A stretch of DNA of 64,000 nt from NCBI GenBank assembly GCA_038501785.1, contig JBAMJR010000154.1:1109001-1173000 (forward strand). Reading direction: 5' to 3'. This stretch comes from Myoxocephalus aenaeus. Taxonomy: Eukaryota > Chordata > Actinopteri > Perciformes > Cottidae. The notes beneath the pieces are model-generated. The model had not been told where the DNA came from. It was given only the letters and a program-made list of their open reading frames with translations, and did no database searches. Numbering within the stretch: position 1 is the first letter of the stretch; every line of letters begins with the position of its first letter. Shown here in pieces: positions 52,186 through 64,000 of this stretch. The position numbers and the translations under genes are program-made.

Positions 52186-54984
52186 GTAATTGGAATCTAA
52201 GTGGAGTTTCTAGAAATAGAAGCACTTTGAATGAATGTAACTTGAGCAGTGGTGATATAGGGAAGAGTGAATATTATGTTTGGTCGCTGCAGTCTTCTTT
52301 CAGTGCCATCCTCTTGTGAGAGTTTATGCAAACGGAAGGGAACTGCCAGGCAATAGTAAAGCGTGGAATATGACTTCAGCAGTTTTAGTGTGCAGGGCAA
52401 AAACAGTCAAAAAACATTAGTTGATGACTTAGTCATTTAAAATCAGCTGCCCCCAATTTTCTCTGCAGATATTTTATGTGTGCAATTAATGTTTTCTTTG
52501 TAGGATTGTCCTCGACTTACTTTGTCGACTAAAGCAGAACAGAAACTTAACATTTGTATTAATCTTGCAAAATGTGTTAACAAGTTTTAATCTACCTTTC
52601 TGTCTGGCCAAAGCGTACCGTATGACCTCAAACTGTACAGATCCATTCACAACACAACATAAACACGGTTTTGTCTATTGACAATTCCAAACAGCAATTG
52701 ACAGAAACAGAAAGGCAGCATTACGTCATGCAATTATACTGTTGACTCAAAGCAGGAAGAAAATGGACAAATGCTAACAAATGGCAGAGAAGAGGCGAAA
52801 AATATCTTTTGCCAGGTCTGTAGTGAAGTTCAGTTTGATTTGTCTCAGTCAAGGCTACTCACAGCAATAGTACTCCAAAATATCTTGCCAGAGATCCATC
52901 CAGTCGTCCAACAGACAGATTATTGACCGTTCGGGCAATTAATCAGGGGTTGTGACGCCCCCTCAAACTAAACACCAAACACAACCGATCTGGAAGAAAT
53001 TCATGTCAATTCTATTAATTCAGTGTTTATTTTTTTCTTTATTGTTCTGTTTCCCTCTGCAGATGAATTCAGCCATACAGAACAATGTTTCCTGATACTG
53101 ACAAATGATTAATAGTTAATTCTCTCTGAAAAGTCCATTAGGAAAAAGACTTATAGACTATCAACCCCTCAAGACCTTAACAACTAATTAGATGACTAAT
53201 TGGCCAAGTCGGGGCAGCCATATTCCCTGGTTTGTAAGTAAAAACCTTGCAGAGGTGTGGTAAACAATGAGGTACACTCTTATTTCACAGTTCACAGGAC
53301 AAGTGCTTAAACGTAGCCCCGGCCCGCCTTGCCTCTGAGCTGCTGTCTCACTGTGGCCACGCAGAAACCGGACACCGAAACTGGAATCTCTGACATCACA
53401 GCTTTTCCGTCGGCACAAACAAGGTGATGCATATTTCATGAGCGACAGGCGGAGGGCTCGGTGCTCTGCTGAACATGTGGCACGCTCTGGTATGCTGTGT
53501 GGCAGCCGAGCTTTGTCCACGCTGCGGGAGATGGCTTTCTGAGGAGAAAAGGCAGTTGGTCTGAGAAATGGGGCCGGTTTGAAGCGACGGCCTGCTGCTT
53601 GACGAGACCGGCAGTTAACCCATCTGTTCATTGTTCCTTTCTTTCATATCACTACTTGCTTTTGATAACAAGGCCTCCATGGGTGAAGGGTCTCAGAATT
53701 TCATTTCCCAGAGGCCCCTCTGAGAGAGGCAGCCGCTAACATAGAAATAAAGTCTTTGTCAAGTAGATTCCTTTGAATTTTGCACACCATCTTGATGAAG
53801 ACCTCAAGATAGTCAGCAGCATATCATGAATTTAAAATTAGTTCTTGATTGTTGCGGCGGTTTTGTGTTATGATCTCGCAGTGCTGGCTAAATGATGCAG
53901 CGATGTACCTGAGGGCGATCCAGACACTTGATCTGTCTACCACGGAGGCAGGTACACGGCTCAAAAACAGTTATAGTTACAAATCCTTTTCCATTCAGCT
54001 GCCTCTTCAGCTCACAACCATTATAAATATGTACAAGGAAAGAAGGAGCATATGCCCGATGAGTACAGTTTAAGAGACTGCTCTAAAGTCACAGTAAAAT
54101 GGAAGTAAAGTGTCTTTAGCCTCTAAATTGGCATAGCTTAATGAATGAGGCGTGATACGGAGCTGTAGAGGGCTGGTGCCACAGAATTGTTACAGGTGAT
54201 CATAACATTGAGAATTTCCAATTATTGAGTCATAATCGTTCAAGAAAGAATCGCGAATCATCTAAGAATAAATTTTTTCCTCCCACCCCTAGTACACGAT
54301 GGCTTAAACATTCATTCTTGACTTTGGAAACTGGAAAAGGGTCCATTTAGTAGCTGTTGTTGAGCCAGTAAAACCATTTGAGATGACATACTGGCATTCG
54401 AGGCTCTAGCGAGGTAGTCATGAAAATCATGTTATATGATTGAAAAATCATATAACATGATTTTCATGACAACTGAGCGAATCGTGGGACAGCTAGTAAA
54501 TGGACCTGGTGGTTAGACTGCACTATCCCCAAGGTCAAGAATGGACTTTTATAAATTATTGTTAGTGATTTGTAAGGATCTCTCCAACATATTTATTTGT
54601 CTAATTTAATTGACACTAAGCCAAGTTATACCTGCACATTCTTTGTGTTTGAACCTTAATCACAGAGCTATCCTGCATCGCCGTCTGCTTAGTGTGTTCT
54701 GTATGTTGTATAGTGGGCCAGTGCTGAAGAGACTATGCAGTAAAATACATCTTCCCCGGGGACATCCTGGGGAAGCACAGTCGACGCTGAGAAAAGACCT
54801 GAGCTAGCTTGGCTGCGCCTCAGTTTCTGAGGAAAAATGAGAGCGGGGCATTTTGTTGGGGGAAAGCCTTAAATGAGATCCAGGCCCCATTTTACAATCA
54901 ATATATGTCACTTTCCCCTCTGCTGATGACTGCTGTTCACTCTGGAGATCCTCATGAGAGCAATTAGAGGCACGACCTGCAGTA

Positions 54985-55078
<94 letters not shown>

Positions 55079-58000
55079 TTGTGGATCAAGACATTACACT
55101 TTCAGGATGTCGCTGCAACTATCCATTTTTCCCTCGCTGCTTGTCATTTCCTGGTTAGATAATGTTTCGGCTTGGAGATAGTAGGAGGAATAGATGGAGT
55201 CACACGCTGCCTATGAGTTGCTCTATGGTCAGATAATGTCTGTTTTTATGTTAATGACCACAACAAAACTAATGCTAGTGTAGATGAAAGAATGATGGAG
55301 CACTTGCACTGACAGCAGCATCAATCAGTATCTTTCCTGTCCTGTACAGATGTATTTCTTTATTTATTCTATTGGTTATTCTATTGTCTGATGTGCTAGT
55401 TTGACATGTCTGATAATATACTTTTCCTCAGCACACAGCAGACCAATTAAAAAAGGAGAGGATAGAGAACAGAAATAGACTGGCACATCCCCTTTCTAAA
55501 TATCTTAATATGAGGAGAGTGTGGCTTATTGTCTGATATAGAAATGTGACGTTATCATTTTTTTAGAACTATTGGTCCCAGTCTTGACTGAAAATAACAT
55601 AATGTCAGGCCCCTTCTCATCATAAGGCTGGCTCAATCAATATTTAAAATGTATTTTTAGAAACAATATATTTTGAATGTACTTTGACTGCGTTTTAAAG
55701 AAAATACATAAAAGTGCAGATCAATAATTTATCATAATATTAATATTGCTGGTCTGTAAATTGCCTGTTTTTGTACCCCTTTCTTGTCGGTTTTGAATAT
55801 GTTTGTTTAATGTTCTAAACAAATTCAACGCCAGGGCAAAAAGCTACTGTTTCCAAGGTCAAGAATGAACTTTCATGTTCCATTAAATAACACATCCCGA
55901 GTTCCCCTCCTCTTCCGCAGTTTCGAAGATGTTTACACTGAATCAGCCTCAGTATCTCTCCTACAAGTCAGCAGATCACACATGTGGACTTTGGGTGTGT
56001 AACTGAATCTGTGGTGTTCACACAGAGGATGAGTCTCTCAGGGTGAGCTTCTCACCCATTAGGCCAGTCAGACCCTGCAGTGAAATCCATCTTTACAACA
56101 ATGCCTCTGTGGTTATTAGTTGCTGAAATATCATTGTCGAGTGGTGATTGTGGTAGAAGGGGTGGGAACATTTTACAGTTATTCGATCAAGGAGTACAGT
56201 TTCTTACACAAGTACAATAAGAGACCACATACTCAGATCTGAAACTTGAATTATTTAGTATTTGGTATTTCAAACACACGTGATAAGGCTAGCTGAATTT
56301 ACTAGACTGAAGTATTAAGCAATTTACTAATTTATCACCACCCCACCTCTACCTTTACATGCTATCCTTCACCCCACCTACCAATCATCCGCCTTCAAAT
56401 ATAAACTTTATTTAATCAGGTTTCGCAAGATAGAAAAATAAAACATAACCAGTAATAACAAAAGGTACACATACATACAACAATTATGACAAGGAATATA
56501 TATATATATATATATCCAGAGATACTTAACTTGTCTTGCAGTTTCACTTGTTTTGCTTTCCGTACGTAGCTTGTTACTTAAAAGAACCTGGCCTTTATTT
56601 TCTTTATTTTGGGTAATAAATGATTATGTTAGGCCCTTAGATCTAAAACTCCCATGAAAGATTAAACAGATTTGTCTGTTTTGTTACTTTTATCACTCTT
56701 GTTATTACATCATTACGTTGCACTCGGCTAACCGTAAAGTAGGAAATAAAATGAAGTGAACTGAAACAATTGGAAGATCTTTTGATTAATATTTGATCGT
56801 ATTGTGTTTATGTAGTCCTTCAGTCATTGAGCAGTCAGTAGAGACACAGTTACTCTTCACGAAGATCAGTGTCTGTGTCAGAAGCAGATGTGTGAGAGAA
56901 ATTTGTCGTCAGAAGTGGGCGGTTGGACTGATATTTAAAGTGCTGATTTCTACGAAGGTGTCCCCAAGGAGTGTTTGTCCTCTCTCCTGCTCAGGGAGAC
57001 GATAACTGTAAAGTGTAAGTCATTGCAGCATTCAAACGTCTGCTATGCTACAGGTTCTCTTCAGGTAGTGGACACTAGAAGACGTACACAGGATTGATTT
57101 AGTTGATGATTGGGATTATAAACGTAATTTGACTGTTCTGGCATCTACTGTAACCATGTTGTTTAACTGATATGAAAAAAAAGGCAAAAAGCTAAATCAA
57201 TTCAAAGCTATCCGGTATCAAACGAACAAGCTCATGGAGCAAACCTTTCAACTTTTTGACACAGATAAGCAGACAGCTTCTGTCTGAGTCTGCCACAAGA
57301 TCCTTTATTAATGGGGTAAACTCACCAAGAGGGACCGGCTCATTCAGCTTTAAATTATTCTGCAGTAAGATGAATGAATGTGGAAATCACTTTGGCTGAA
57401 TTCAGTTCGGTATTTAAGGTCAAATAACAAAAGCGAATCCTCTGACTGTAGCAGTAATTTCCATATAAACCGATAGTTGGCATATACTTTGGTATCAACG
57501 TGTAGCCAGAAGTTGAGTGGACTATTCCTCATGAGGCATTTAATGATTTCTATCGTTAATGGTTCGGATCTTAAAACGATTCCCAGGAAAGTGCATTCAA
57601 TTGCAATATTTGCCGGACAAAGCCATTCTTTATTTAGTGCGGTATTGATTTATTAATTTAGATCCAGTTGAAAGTCTGTTTGTAATGCTCCAGATAACGC
57701 ACAGGAAGTTTGTCTGAAGGGTTTCTCAAAGACCGCTGCTTGTTATTGCCTCTTAGGGAGGGTGCTCGTCACGTTTAAGGCTGTCATGGTCTGAATACAG
57801 AAGCGTTGATGTATCAATCATTTCACATTATACAGTTGAGTTGTTGAACTGATAATGACGTAATTGCTTCGGGCATAATAAGTAGACCGTTATCTTTTAT
57901 GACATGATTGCTTTGAATGGTGATGTACATTTTTGCTAATGAAGTTGAGCTGCTCCACTTCCTCAATTGCACAGAGCCACTGGAGGGAGGGGCTCTCGTC

Positions 58001-61000
58001 AGTGGAGAAATATGACCTCATCAACAAACAGATCTGTTCGCCGGTCATTAGATTAAACACGCTGTTGTCTCCTTTTGTTAAATGTCCTGCAAGCCAAGGT
58101 CGGGTGTCGTAACGCACACCCAACCAGCTGTCTTGGAGGTTGCAGCGTCACACGAAGCAGTGAAGCGCCACGGGCTATTATTTGGTTTTCCGAAGAAAAC
58201 ATGTTACGTTGTGGGTTTTGCCATAAAGGCGGATTCAAGTATGAAATTCAAAATCTGACCTTTTTCGTAAATATTACATTTAGATGCATTCCCTTGTATT
58301 AATAATGTACTTAATATGATGGGTGACAGCCTAACATACACAATGTTAATGTGTTTTACAACATCGGCAGACCATTGCAGTCAGACGCTTAGCTGTCAGT
58401 CAAAGTTGGTTACTCTGACTTTTTTTCCTCACCTGTTGATGCTCCATTAATATCACGGTTCCTCAATGTTCACCCTCTCTGTGACAAATGTCAAGAAACC
58501 TCTTTAACCTTCAGTTTTTTACTCTCCTGCTGATTCAAAACTGATTATACTGACGCACTCTGAGGAATATCTGAGGCATTTAGTAAATGAACTGCTTCTC
58601 AACAACACATTGTCTCCTATGCGCTAATAGCAGCAAAATAAATTTACCTCCAGAGAAGCTGTGGATCACAGAACTAGTGACATATTACACCTCAAGATAA
58701 TTAGGGTTTATCTTGATTAATAAACCAAAGCAATTAAAAAAATCATGGTCACCATTTATTTTGTTTCCTAAACAACACACACATTGAACACAAACTCCAA
58801 AGTAGTAGTTCCTTTCTCTCTTATATTTTGTGTTCAAATTGAAGCAGGTCCCTATTCTGTATAAATTATAAAAGTTTTGCAGAAATGCTCTAATAACATT
58901 ATTTGAAAGACACTTTATGGTTGCTTTCTCCAGCTAAAGCTTAACACACAGCTAAGCTCAGTTGCATGCCTGTTCCTTAGTGCTTGTTTAATGCCACTAA
59001 AACAATCCTCTAAATGATCGAATGAGCAAAGGTTTTGGAGATAAAAACACCCAAGACTGGTGGTCTGGCAACATTAGCAAACAACCTCTCAACTGTCATC
59101 AGATTTTCATTAAAATGTTCCTTTTGTTGTTGTTTTGTCAAATATGATAACTTCTCCCATGACATTTTATACTATTCTATATTCTATTCTATTTGACTAT
59201 ATTGTCATTCATTCTCTTTCTGCCTCCCCTTATGGGGGCCAGCAGGAGGAGATGTAGTTCTTGACATTAATAAACACTGACGTCTGCTTACCACTACACT
59301 ACAGTGTTTTGGAAATAATGTATTAAATATTCGGACTTAAGCATGAAATAACATCTGAAGTACGCTAAATGGATCGTGTGAGATGTTTTACCTGTCCCTG
59401 CCTGACTTTGCTGTCCCTCTACTCCAGAGATGTCACTTTGATTTACAAACCTACTCGTAGCTGGAAGAGCACAGTCAGGGGAAAGCTAATGGAGTGGAAA
59501 TGCTGAGAAAGCAGGAGGAATTTGAATGGGGCAGTATTTCTTTAAATGTGTAGTACAGGGGGAAAAGAATAAAGAAGCGTTAAGTGTAGTCCCGTGGTTT
59601 AGACGTTGGGCATGACTTAGACGTTGGGCATGACTTTTCATGACAGGAATTGTATCTCTGTTTTCTTCCTATTCTGGAGGAGTGACTGGTTTGTTCTGAC
59701 TCCACCTCTTTGTATTCCTGTCTAGGAGGCAGACAGCTGGGAAATCATTGAGGGGCTGAAAATCGGCCAGAGCAACGTGCAGAGGCCTGATAAACACGAG
59801 GGTTTTATGTTGAAGAAGCGGAAATGGCCCCTGAAAGGCTGGCACAAGGTAAGATCTCCAGACAAAGTGAGACACGAAAGCTTTTGTTGGGGGGAAAACA
59901 CTTTCAAAATTAGCTGCTCCTTGAATGTTAAACAGTTTGCTGTCTAGTAAAGAAATACGGTAAGTTTCCCTTTTCATTCCCCTTGCTTTACCCTCTCTGG
60001 GCGTCTTCCGCGAGCAAGATTTCCTTTTGAAGTCACCGCCTTCAGCATCAGCTTAGCTGTTGTTTTCTTAAAACACTGAAATGAAAGTGGAAACAAGTCC
60101 CTGTTGCCATCATATTTGAACACCACAGAACACACAACTAATATAAGGAGAAAAAATGGTAGACGACCTGAATCCACAATATAAACGGGTCCAATGTGCT
60201 ATATGTATTCAATGTCTGCCCTTCCTGTTATTCAAGCAGCACATTTTTTTCTGCTTATATTCTCTGCAGCGTTTTTTTGTCCTGGACAATGGTATCCTGA
60301 AGTACTCCAAGTCCCCCATTGATGTAAGTAACTCTGACTATATAACCCACAGGCAGAAACAGGGCAGCCTGGCCTGATATAAGCGTGGCTGGATAATGAC
60401 TCAGCAGAAACATCTGCAACACGGCTCATAATGTTCAATGTGTTTCAGCACGACATGTCACTTTGCAGGAAAGCTCACATTTTTACAGACAAAGTGGAAA
60501 AGTAACACATGACTGTGAAGAGACCAAAGAATCATGCACTCTGTGGATCAAAATTGTTGCTGGTAAAATGTGTGTAGATTAAATGATCAATCAATCAATC
60601 AATCAGTTAACTGTTTCACCTCTGCCTGTTTTGGCTAAACACATTTTACCTGAAGACTGGAACATTGTTAAAGGTGCTAGATACGCGATTGGGAACATTT
60701 CTATTGCCTCTCGACATGGTGACGGCCAGTCAGCCCATCACAGCTAACGGCGCTAACAGCGCAAACAACAGCAACAGTCCTGACAGACCTCACAGTGTTA
60801 CCCTGAGGGTGGATGCTACACGTCCGCGCCGCCGCCGTTATCAGCTGTAACCGTCATACGAGAGCAGTTCAAAGCAGCGGCCGTGAGCTAATCAGTGGGG
60901 GACGCTCACATGTGCTAACTTATTATGTCAATAAAGAAAAGAGAAGCTCTGATAACAACTTACACAGAAGGAGAGCTCATTCTCTGCTCAGGTCCCTCCA

Positions 61001-63943
61001 CTATCTCTTTACATAGCTAATAGTTGATTGAGCTATATTAATGTACAGCTCCTTTTATAGTGAATACAAGTGATCAACAGTATGGAGGTTTCTTTGGTTT
61101 CTTCAGACTTTATTTAGTTGTAAATGTAGTTACAGATAAAAATGACTTGTGCAATTTTGAGTAAACTGCGCTTTTAGTAGACTGATGTGTTGATCACTTA
61201 CCTTAGATCCAAAAAGGCAAACTTCATGGTAGCATCGACGTTGGCCTCTCAGTCATGTCCATCAAGAAGAGAGCCCGTCGCATCGACCTGGACACTGAGG
61301 AGCATATCTATCACCTGAAGGTAACACTGATGGGACGAGTCAATGTTGTCATTTCAGCAGCGATAAACAGGACAGGAGAGGACAGGGTTGAAAGCTGTCT
61401 CCCCCTTTAGGTCAAATCTCAAGACATCTTTGACGCCTGGGTGTCCAAGCTGCGTCATCACCGGCTTTACCGACAGAACGAGATTGTGCGATCTCCCCGG
61501 GAGGCCACCATGCGAACGTTTCCTCCCCCAGCTGCCCTGGAGTCCCCCAAACCTGCCTCGAGTGTGGTGCGTGAAGCCGAGGTGAGAATCCTACGATTAT
61601 CTTCTCTATTAACCATTAAATCCTCGGATTTATAAAACGTATGAGGAAAAAAGGAAAACTGTCTATTGCAGGTTCCCAACGCCCCCAAGTGAAATGTTCT
61701 TGTCTTGTCAGAAGAATAGTACAAAGATATTCAATTTACAATTATATGTAATAATCCTCACATTGTAATAGCTTGAACCAGACACTATTTATGTATTTAA
61801 ACAATATTTTAAATTATTAATCATCAGAATTTCCTTCACAGAGATCAGCTGAAAAAGACAGTGTTACAACTGGGATGTTGATATAGACCTCTCTAATCAA
61901 AGCAGCATTTATAAATATTTTCTTATTTTACTACTATCTCTTCTGCTGTAATCCTGCAATTTCCCCACTGCGGGACTAATAAAGGATTATCTTATCTTAT
62001 GTTTTCCTACTGCTACTCTGTATCGAGCTTGAAAGCTGTCTCTCAGCAGAGTGCAAAGACTTATTCAAGAAGGGTACTTCATGTGGAAGGAGACATCGCC
62101 TAGTTCTGTTTTCATAGGGAACTGGGATAGTGTCCCAAAATATCATCCAGAAGAGAGGAAGTAAAACTCACTGAACGTTTACAGTAACGACAGAAACTCT
62201 AAATGGTCAGACAAGATCGGGTCTGTCTCGGTTGGGATCACCCACCTGATAACTGTATTGTGTGCAATGTTGTCTTTTCAACTGCAAATGGCTGGTGTTA
62301 ATTTAATATATTTTTAAGGCAATATTTTACTAACTTGAATCTTAACACATCATGTAACCGTGTCTATGATCTGTGTGGCTATTTCATGGACTAATGGCCG
62401 TGAATGTGTACACCGATATCTGCACAATTCAGTCCCACTGATTGATTGGGCAGATAATTGTGTACAGTGTATGGTTGTTGGTCCAGACTCAGTCTCGATG
62501 TTGACGCTTCTGAACTGTGTGTATATGTGAGGATGCAGCCAGAGCAGGTTCTCCTGGGAGGGTGTCTCTCATGCAGGCCATTAGAGGTGATCAGGAGGAT
62601 CTGGATTCAGAGCAGCTGGCTGCAGCCTGATGAACTCTCCCAGAAGAACAGCTTAAGCACGAGTCTCTAATCCTAGAGTCAGAATGAACTGCTACATCAA
62701 AGAGCTTTGGAGGGAGGACCATCATATGTTGGTTGGTTACCAATGACTAGTGTTGATATGAATTTTCTTTAGCAAGCTATAACGCACACTGTTTAATGTT
62801 TTTATCTCAAGATATCCCCCAACAAGTACAGATACAAGGATATGGAGTAGACAGCCAGTGGGAAGTGGCCAGATTATTATGCCACTATTCCATCAAATAC
62901 ATTGATCTTAATTATTGCTTATTTAATGAGTTTGCCCACCCGATAGTAAACATGTAGAACAGAATGTCCGCGGGACGTTGTTTGGTGTAAGACAGGTGGA
63001 GTATTATTTTCCATCCAGTAGTTATTGGACGACACTATTTCAGCAATATCTCTAATATAGCTGACTTCATACATGGTCACATAGTTTAGTAATTAACGTT
63101 ACACAACAGCATTTGCACCGCAATGTGTTTCAAGGCTAAAACATGAGACAATACTTTTGCTGAAAAAGAAAGTTGAAAGTTAAAATTGAGATGATAGCCC
63201 TGGTAACCGGACATCTCCTCCCTCTCCACAACTGAACGTTGTGTGCCTGTAGCAGGTGGGCTCCGGTACTTAAACAAATAGCACGACACACCTGGTAGTC
63301 AGGTGTTTGGCCGATAGCCTGCTCTTATGGAAATGTTGTTCATAAAAGGGAACGCCTCTCTTTTATGGGGCCAAACCAACCAATCAGATGTTATTAGTTA
63401 TTTTGATGTGGCATTTTTATAATTGGTTGAATCAACGAAGACAAAATAACATGCTTCATATTTTTTTTAATTTGGGGCCATTTATTAAGAAAAAAAGCTA
63501 AATATTTGCAGCTTCCATGTTCTCAAATGTAATGATTCGTTCTTATTCGAACAAAACAAGGAATTCAAAAACATCAATTGGAGGAATTGAAAGTTTCTGG
63601 CATCTTTTACACCAGAGGTTTTCACACTCCAGAAGCCAGAATATTCCTTCTTTCACAATGTCAGTACCACTTGAACTGAAGTATGTTCAAAACCAGTTGA
63701 ACAAGTAACACATTTAACAACACAGTACAGTAAACTCTGACGTGAAGTTCCAGACAAAACAATCTCGTCTCTGTGTCTGTTCCCCTTTGACCCTTCAGCA
63801 GGCCAAGCCGAGCAGCTTGCCCTGGCAGCCGGAGGCCCCCAGTGGCAACAGCAACAGCAGCCTGCCGGCCTCCTACAGCAACGGCCAGAGCAAGGTGGTG
63901 GCTTGGCTGCAGGAATCTGAGGAGATGGACAAGTGCGCAGAGG
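52039..63943 (+). CDS. osbpl6: osbpl6, oxysterol-binding protein-related protein 6 (5' part, runs off window)
   Basis: ORP6 is a lipid-transfer protein of the ORP3/6/7 group with an N-terminal PH domain, an FFAT-type ER-anchoring motif and a C-terminal ORD. Six coding exons here give 251 residues: Ser-rich N-terminus (1-49), PH domain about 72-170 (HEGFMLKKRKWPLKGWHKRF, then FVLDNGILKYSKSP, IDVGLSVMSIKK, IDLDTEEHIYHLKVKSQ), then a Ser/Pro linker and SKVVAWLQESEEMDKCAE. The N-terminus MSSDDRSSPPVNKSSTP and the linker match OSBPL6 rather than OSBPL3. An in-frame ATG at 52084 corresponds to the human start; 52039 adds 15 residues (MSHHQHYQRGPHGRT). The FFAT region and ORD are beyond 64000. The human alternative exon SIHILERTASSS was not found. 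Confidence 0.94.
54417..54470. repeat. perfect inverted repeat, 25-bp arms, 4-bp loop
   Basis: GTCATGAAAATCATGTTATA TGATT, loop GAAA, exact reverse complement. A/T-rich cruciform or hairpin about 18 bases after the repeated 36-bp word. Confidence 0.97.
54987..55074. repeat. (CA)n microsatellite
   Basis: About 44 CA units in the osbpl6 intron. Confidence 0.97.
59726..59848 (+). CDS. osbpl6: osbpl6 coding exon (start of PH domain)
   Basis: 41 codons, phase 0/0: EADSWEIIEGLKIGQSNVQR ... MLKKRKWPLKGWHK. Acceptor GTCTAG, donor GTAAGA. Nearly identical to mammalian OSBPL6. Confidence 0.96.
60270..60323 (+). CDS. osbpl6: osbpl6 coding exon (PH domain)
   Basis: 18 codons RFFVLDNGILKYSKSPID, phase 0/0. 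Acceptor CTGCAG, donor GTAAGT. Confidence 0.95.
60668..61030. mobile_element. GC-rich TIR element in osbpl6 intron
   Basis: Starts TTAAAGGTGCTAGATACGCG; a GC-rich interior carries an ORF (60715-60850) with NGANSANNSNS; then GAAGCTCTGATAACAACTTA and TAGCTAATAGTTGATTGAGC, parallel to 7160-7361. It lies between two PH-domain exons and is not part of the gene. Confidence 0.5.
61207..61320 (+). CDS. osbpl6: osbpl6 coding exon (PH domain)
   Basis: 38 codons IQKGKLHGSIDVGLSVMSIK ... DTEEHIYHLK, phase 0/0. Acceptor CCTTAG, donor GTAACA. Confidence 0.96.
61411..61581 (+). CDS. osbpl6: osbpl6 coding exon (end of PH domain, linker)
   Basis: 57 codons VKSQDIFDAWVSKLRHHRLY ... IVRSPREATM ... VVREAE, phase 0/0. 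Acceptor CTTTAG, donor GTGAGA. The PH C-terminal helix DAWVSKLRHHR is clear; the Pro/Ser tail is variable. Confidence 0.95.
61582..63798. other. osbpl6: osbpl6 intron, LINE tail only
   Basis: About 2.2 kb. CAATTTCCCCACTGCGGGAC, then TAATAAAGGATTATCTTATC (about 61955-62000) is a LINE L2-type 3' tail. Nothing else recognised. Confidence 0.5.
63799..63943 (+). CDS. osbpl6: osbpl6 coding exon (linker), last in window
   Basis: 48 codons plus one base: QAKPSSLPWQPEAP ... NGQSKVVAWLQESEEMDKCA. Donor GTAAGT. The acceptor is a tandem CAGCAG, so the exon may start at 63799 or 63802 with optional inclusion of one Gln. Matches OSBPL6 SKVAAWLQDSEEMDRCAED. Confidence 0.93.
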
Positions 63944-64000
63944 GTAAGTGCAATCTTCTTCCTCGTGCTGGGAACAAATCTGATTTCATAAAGAAGTTAC

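Larger units (their letters stand above)
52186..59725. other. osbpl6: osbpl6 intron after start exon
   Basis: About 7.5 kb. It contains the hairpin at 54417-54470, a (CA)n tract at 54987-55074 and (TA)n near 56495-56516. No additional osbpl6 exon could be confirmed. Confidence 0.5.

Noticed and set aside
53849..54073. Exon-like block (acceptor CTCGCAG, frame CWLNDAAMYLRAIQTL, donor GTACAC) in an osbpl6 intron
   Set aside because: A 70-bp exon here would break the phase with the exon at 59726, and it matches nothing in OSBPL6.
60715..60850. Asn/Ser-rich ORF as an extra osbpl6 exon
   Set aside because: No fitting splice sites; it lies in a repeat related to 7160-7361.

Overview
This window is nuclear DNA of a ray-finned fish, most likely a percomorph teleost. 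The evidence is vertebrate exon/intron structure with GT-AG introns, many long (CA)n/(GT)n microsatellites, and teleost-type repeats (Tc1 relic, hAT element with 8-bp target duplications, tRNA-derived SINE, LINE 3' tails, TIR miniature elements). It holds three recognisable protein genes and no bacterial, phage, organelle or CRISPR features.

Layout. (1) 1-6239: the region downstream of pde11a. The first kilobase looks like the 3' UTR of an unidentified plus-strand neighbour; the rest is repeat-rich and non-coding. (2) 6240-36535, minus strand: a complete dual-specificity phosphodiesterase gene, pde11a. I traced 20 coding exons with intact reading phase at every junction; together they encode 918 residues of the long PDE11A4 type (N-terminal PKA sites, GAF-A, GAF-B, PDEase catalytic domain). 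(3) 38516-about 40200, minus strand: a cytochrome c gene with a probable non-coding first exon, an intron holding a truncated LINE, and two coding exons (105 residues). (4) About 42300 to beyond 64000, plus strand: the 5' part of osbpl6 (oxysterol-binding-protein-related protein 6). A CpG-rich start region, one exon with the start codon and five further coding exons cover the N-terminus and PH domain; the ORD lies beyond the window.

The genes do not form a pathway. Their interest is positional: pde11a and osbpl6 are also neighbours in mammals (human 2q31), and mouse testis cytochrome c (Cyct) lies in the same interval, so this fish cytochrome c may be the positional counterpart of Cyct.

I found no convincing undescribed biological system. 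The items most worth a second look are: CA/TG repeats placed next to several pde11a splice sites, including a complementary pair flanking one intron; twin abutting perfect palindromes in the last pde11a intron; a possible alternative first coding exon of osbpl6; a hAT copy with a perfect palindromic target duplication; and the cytochrome c locus.
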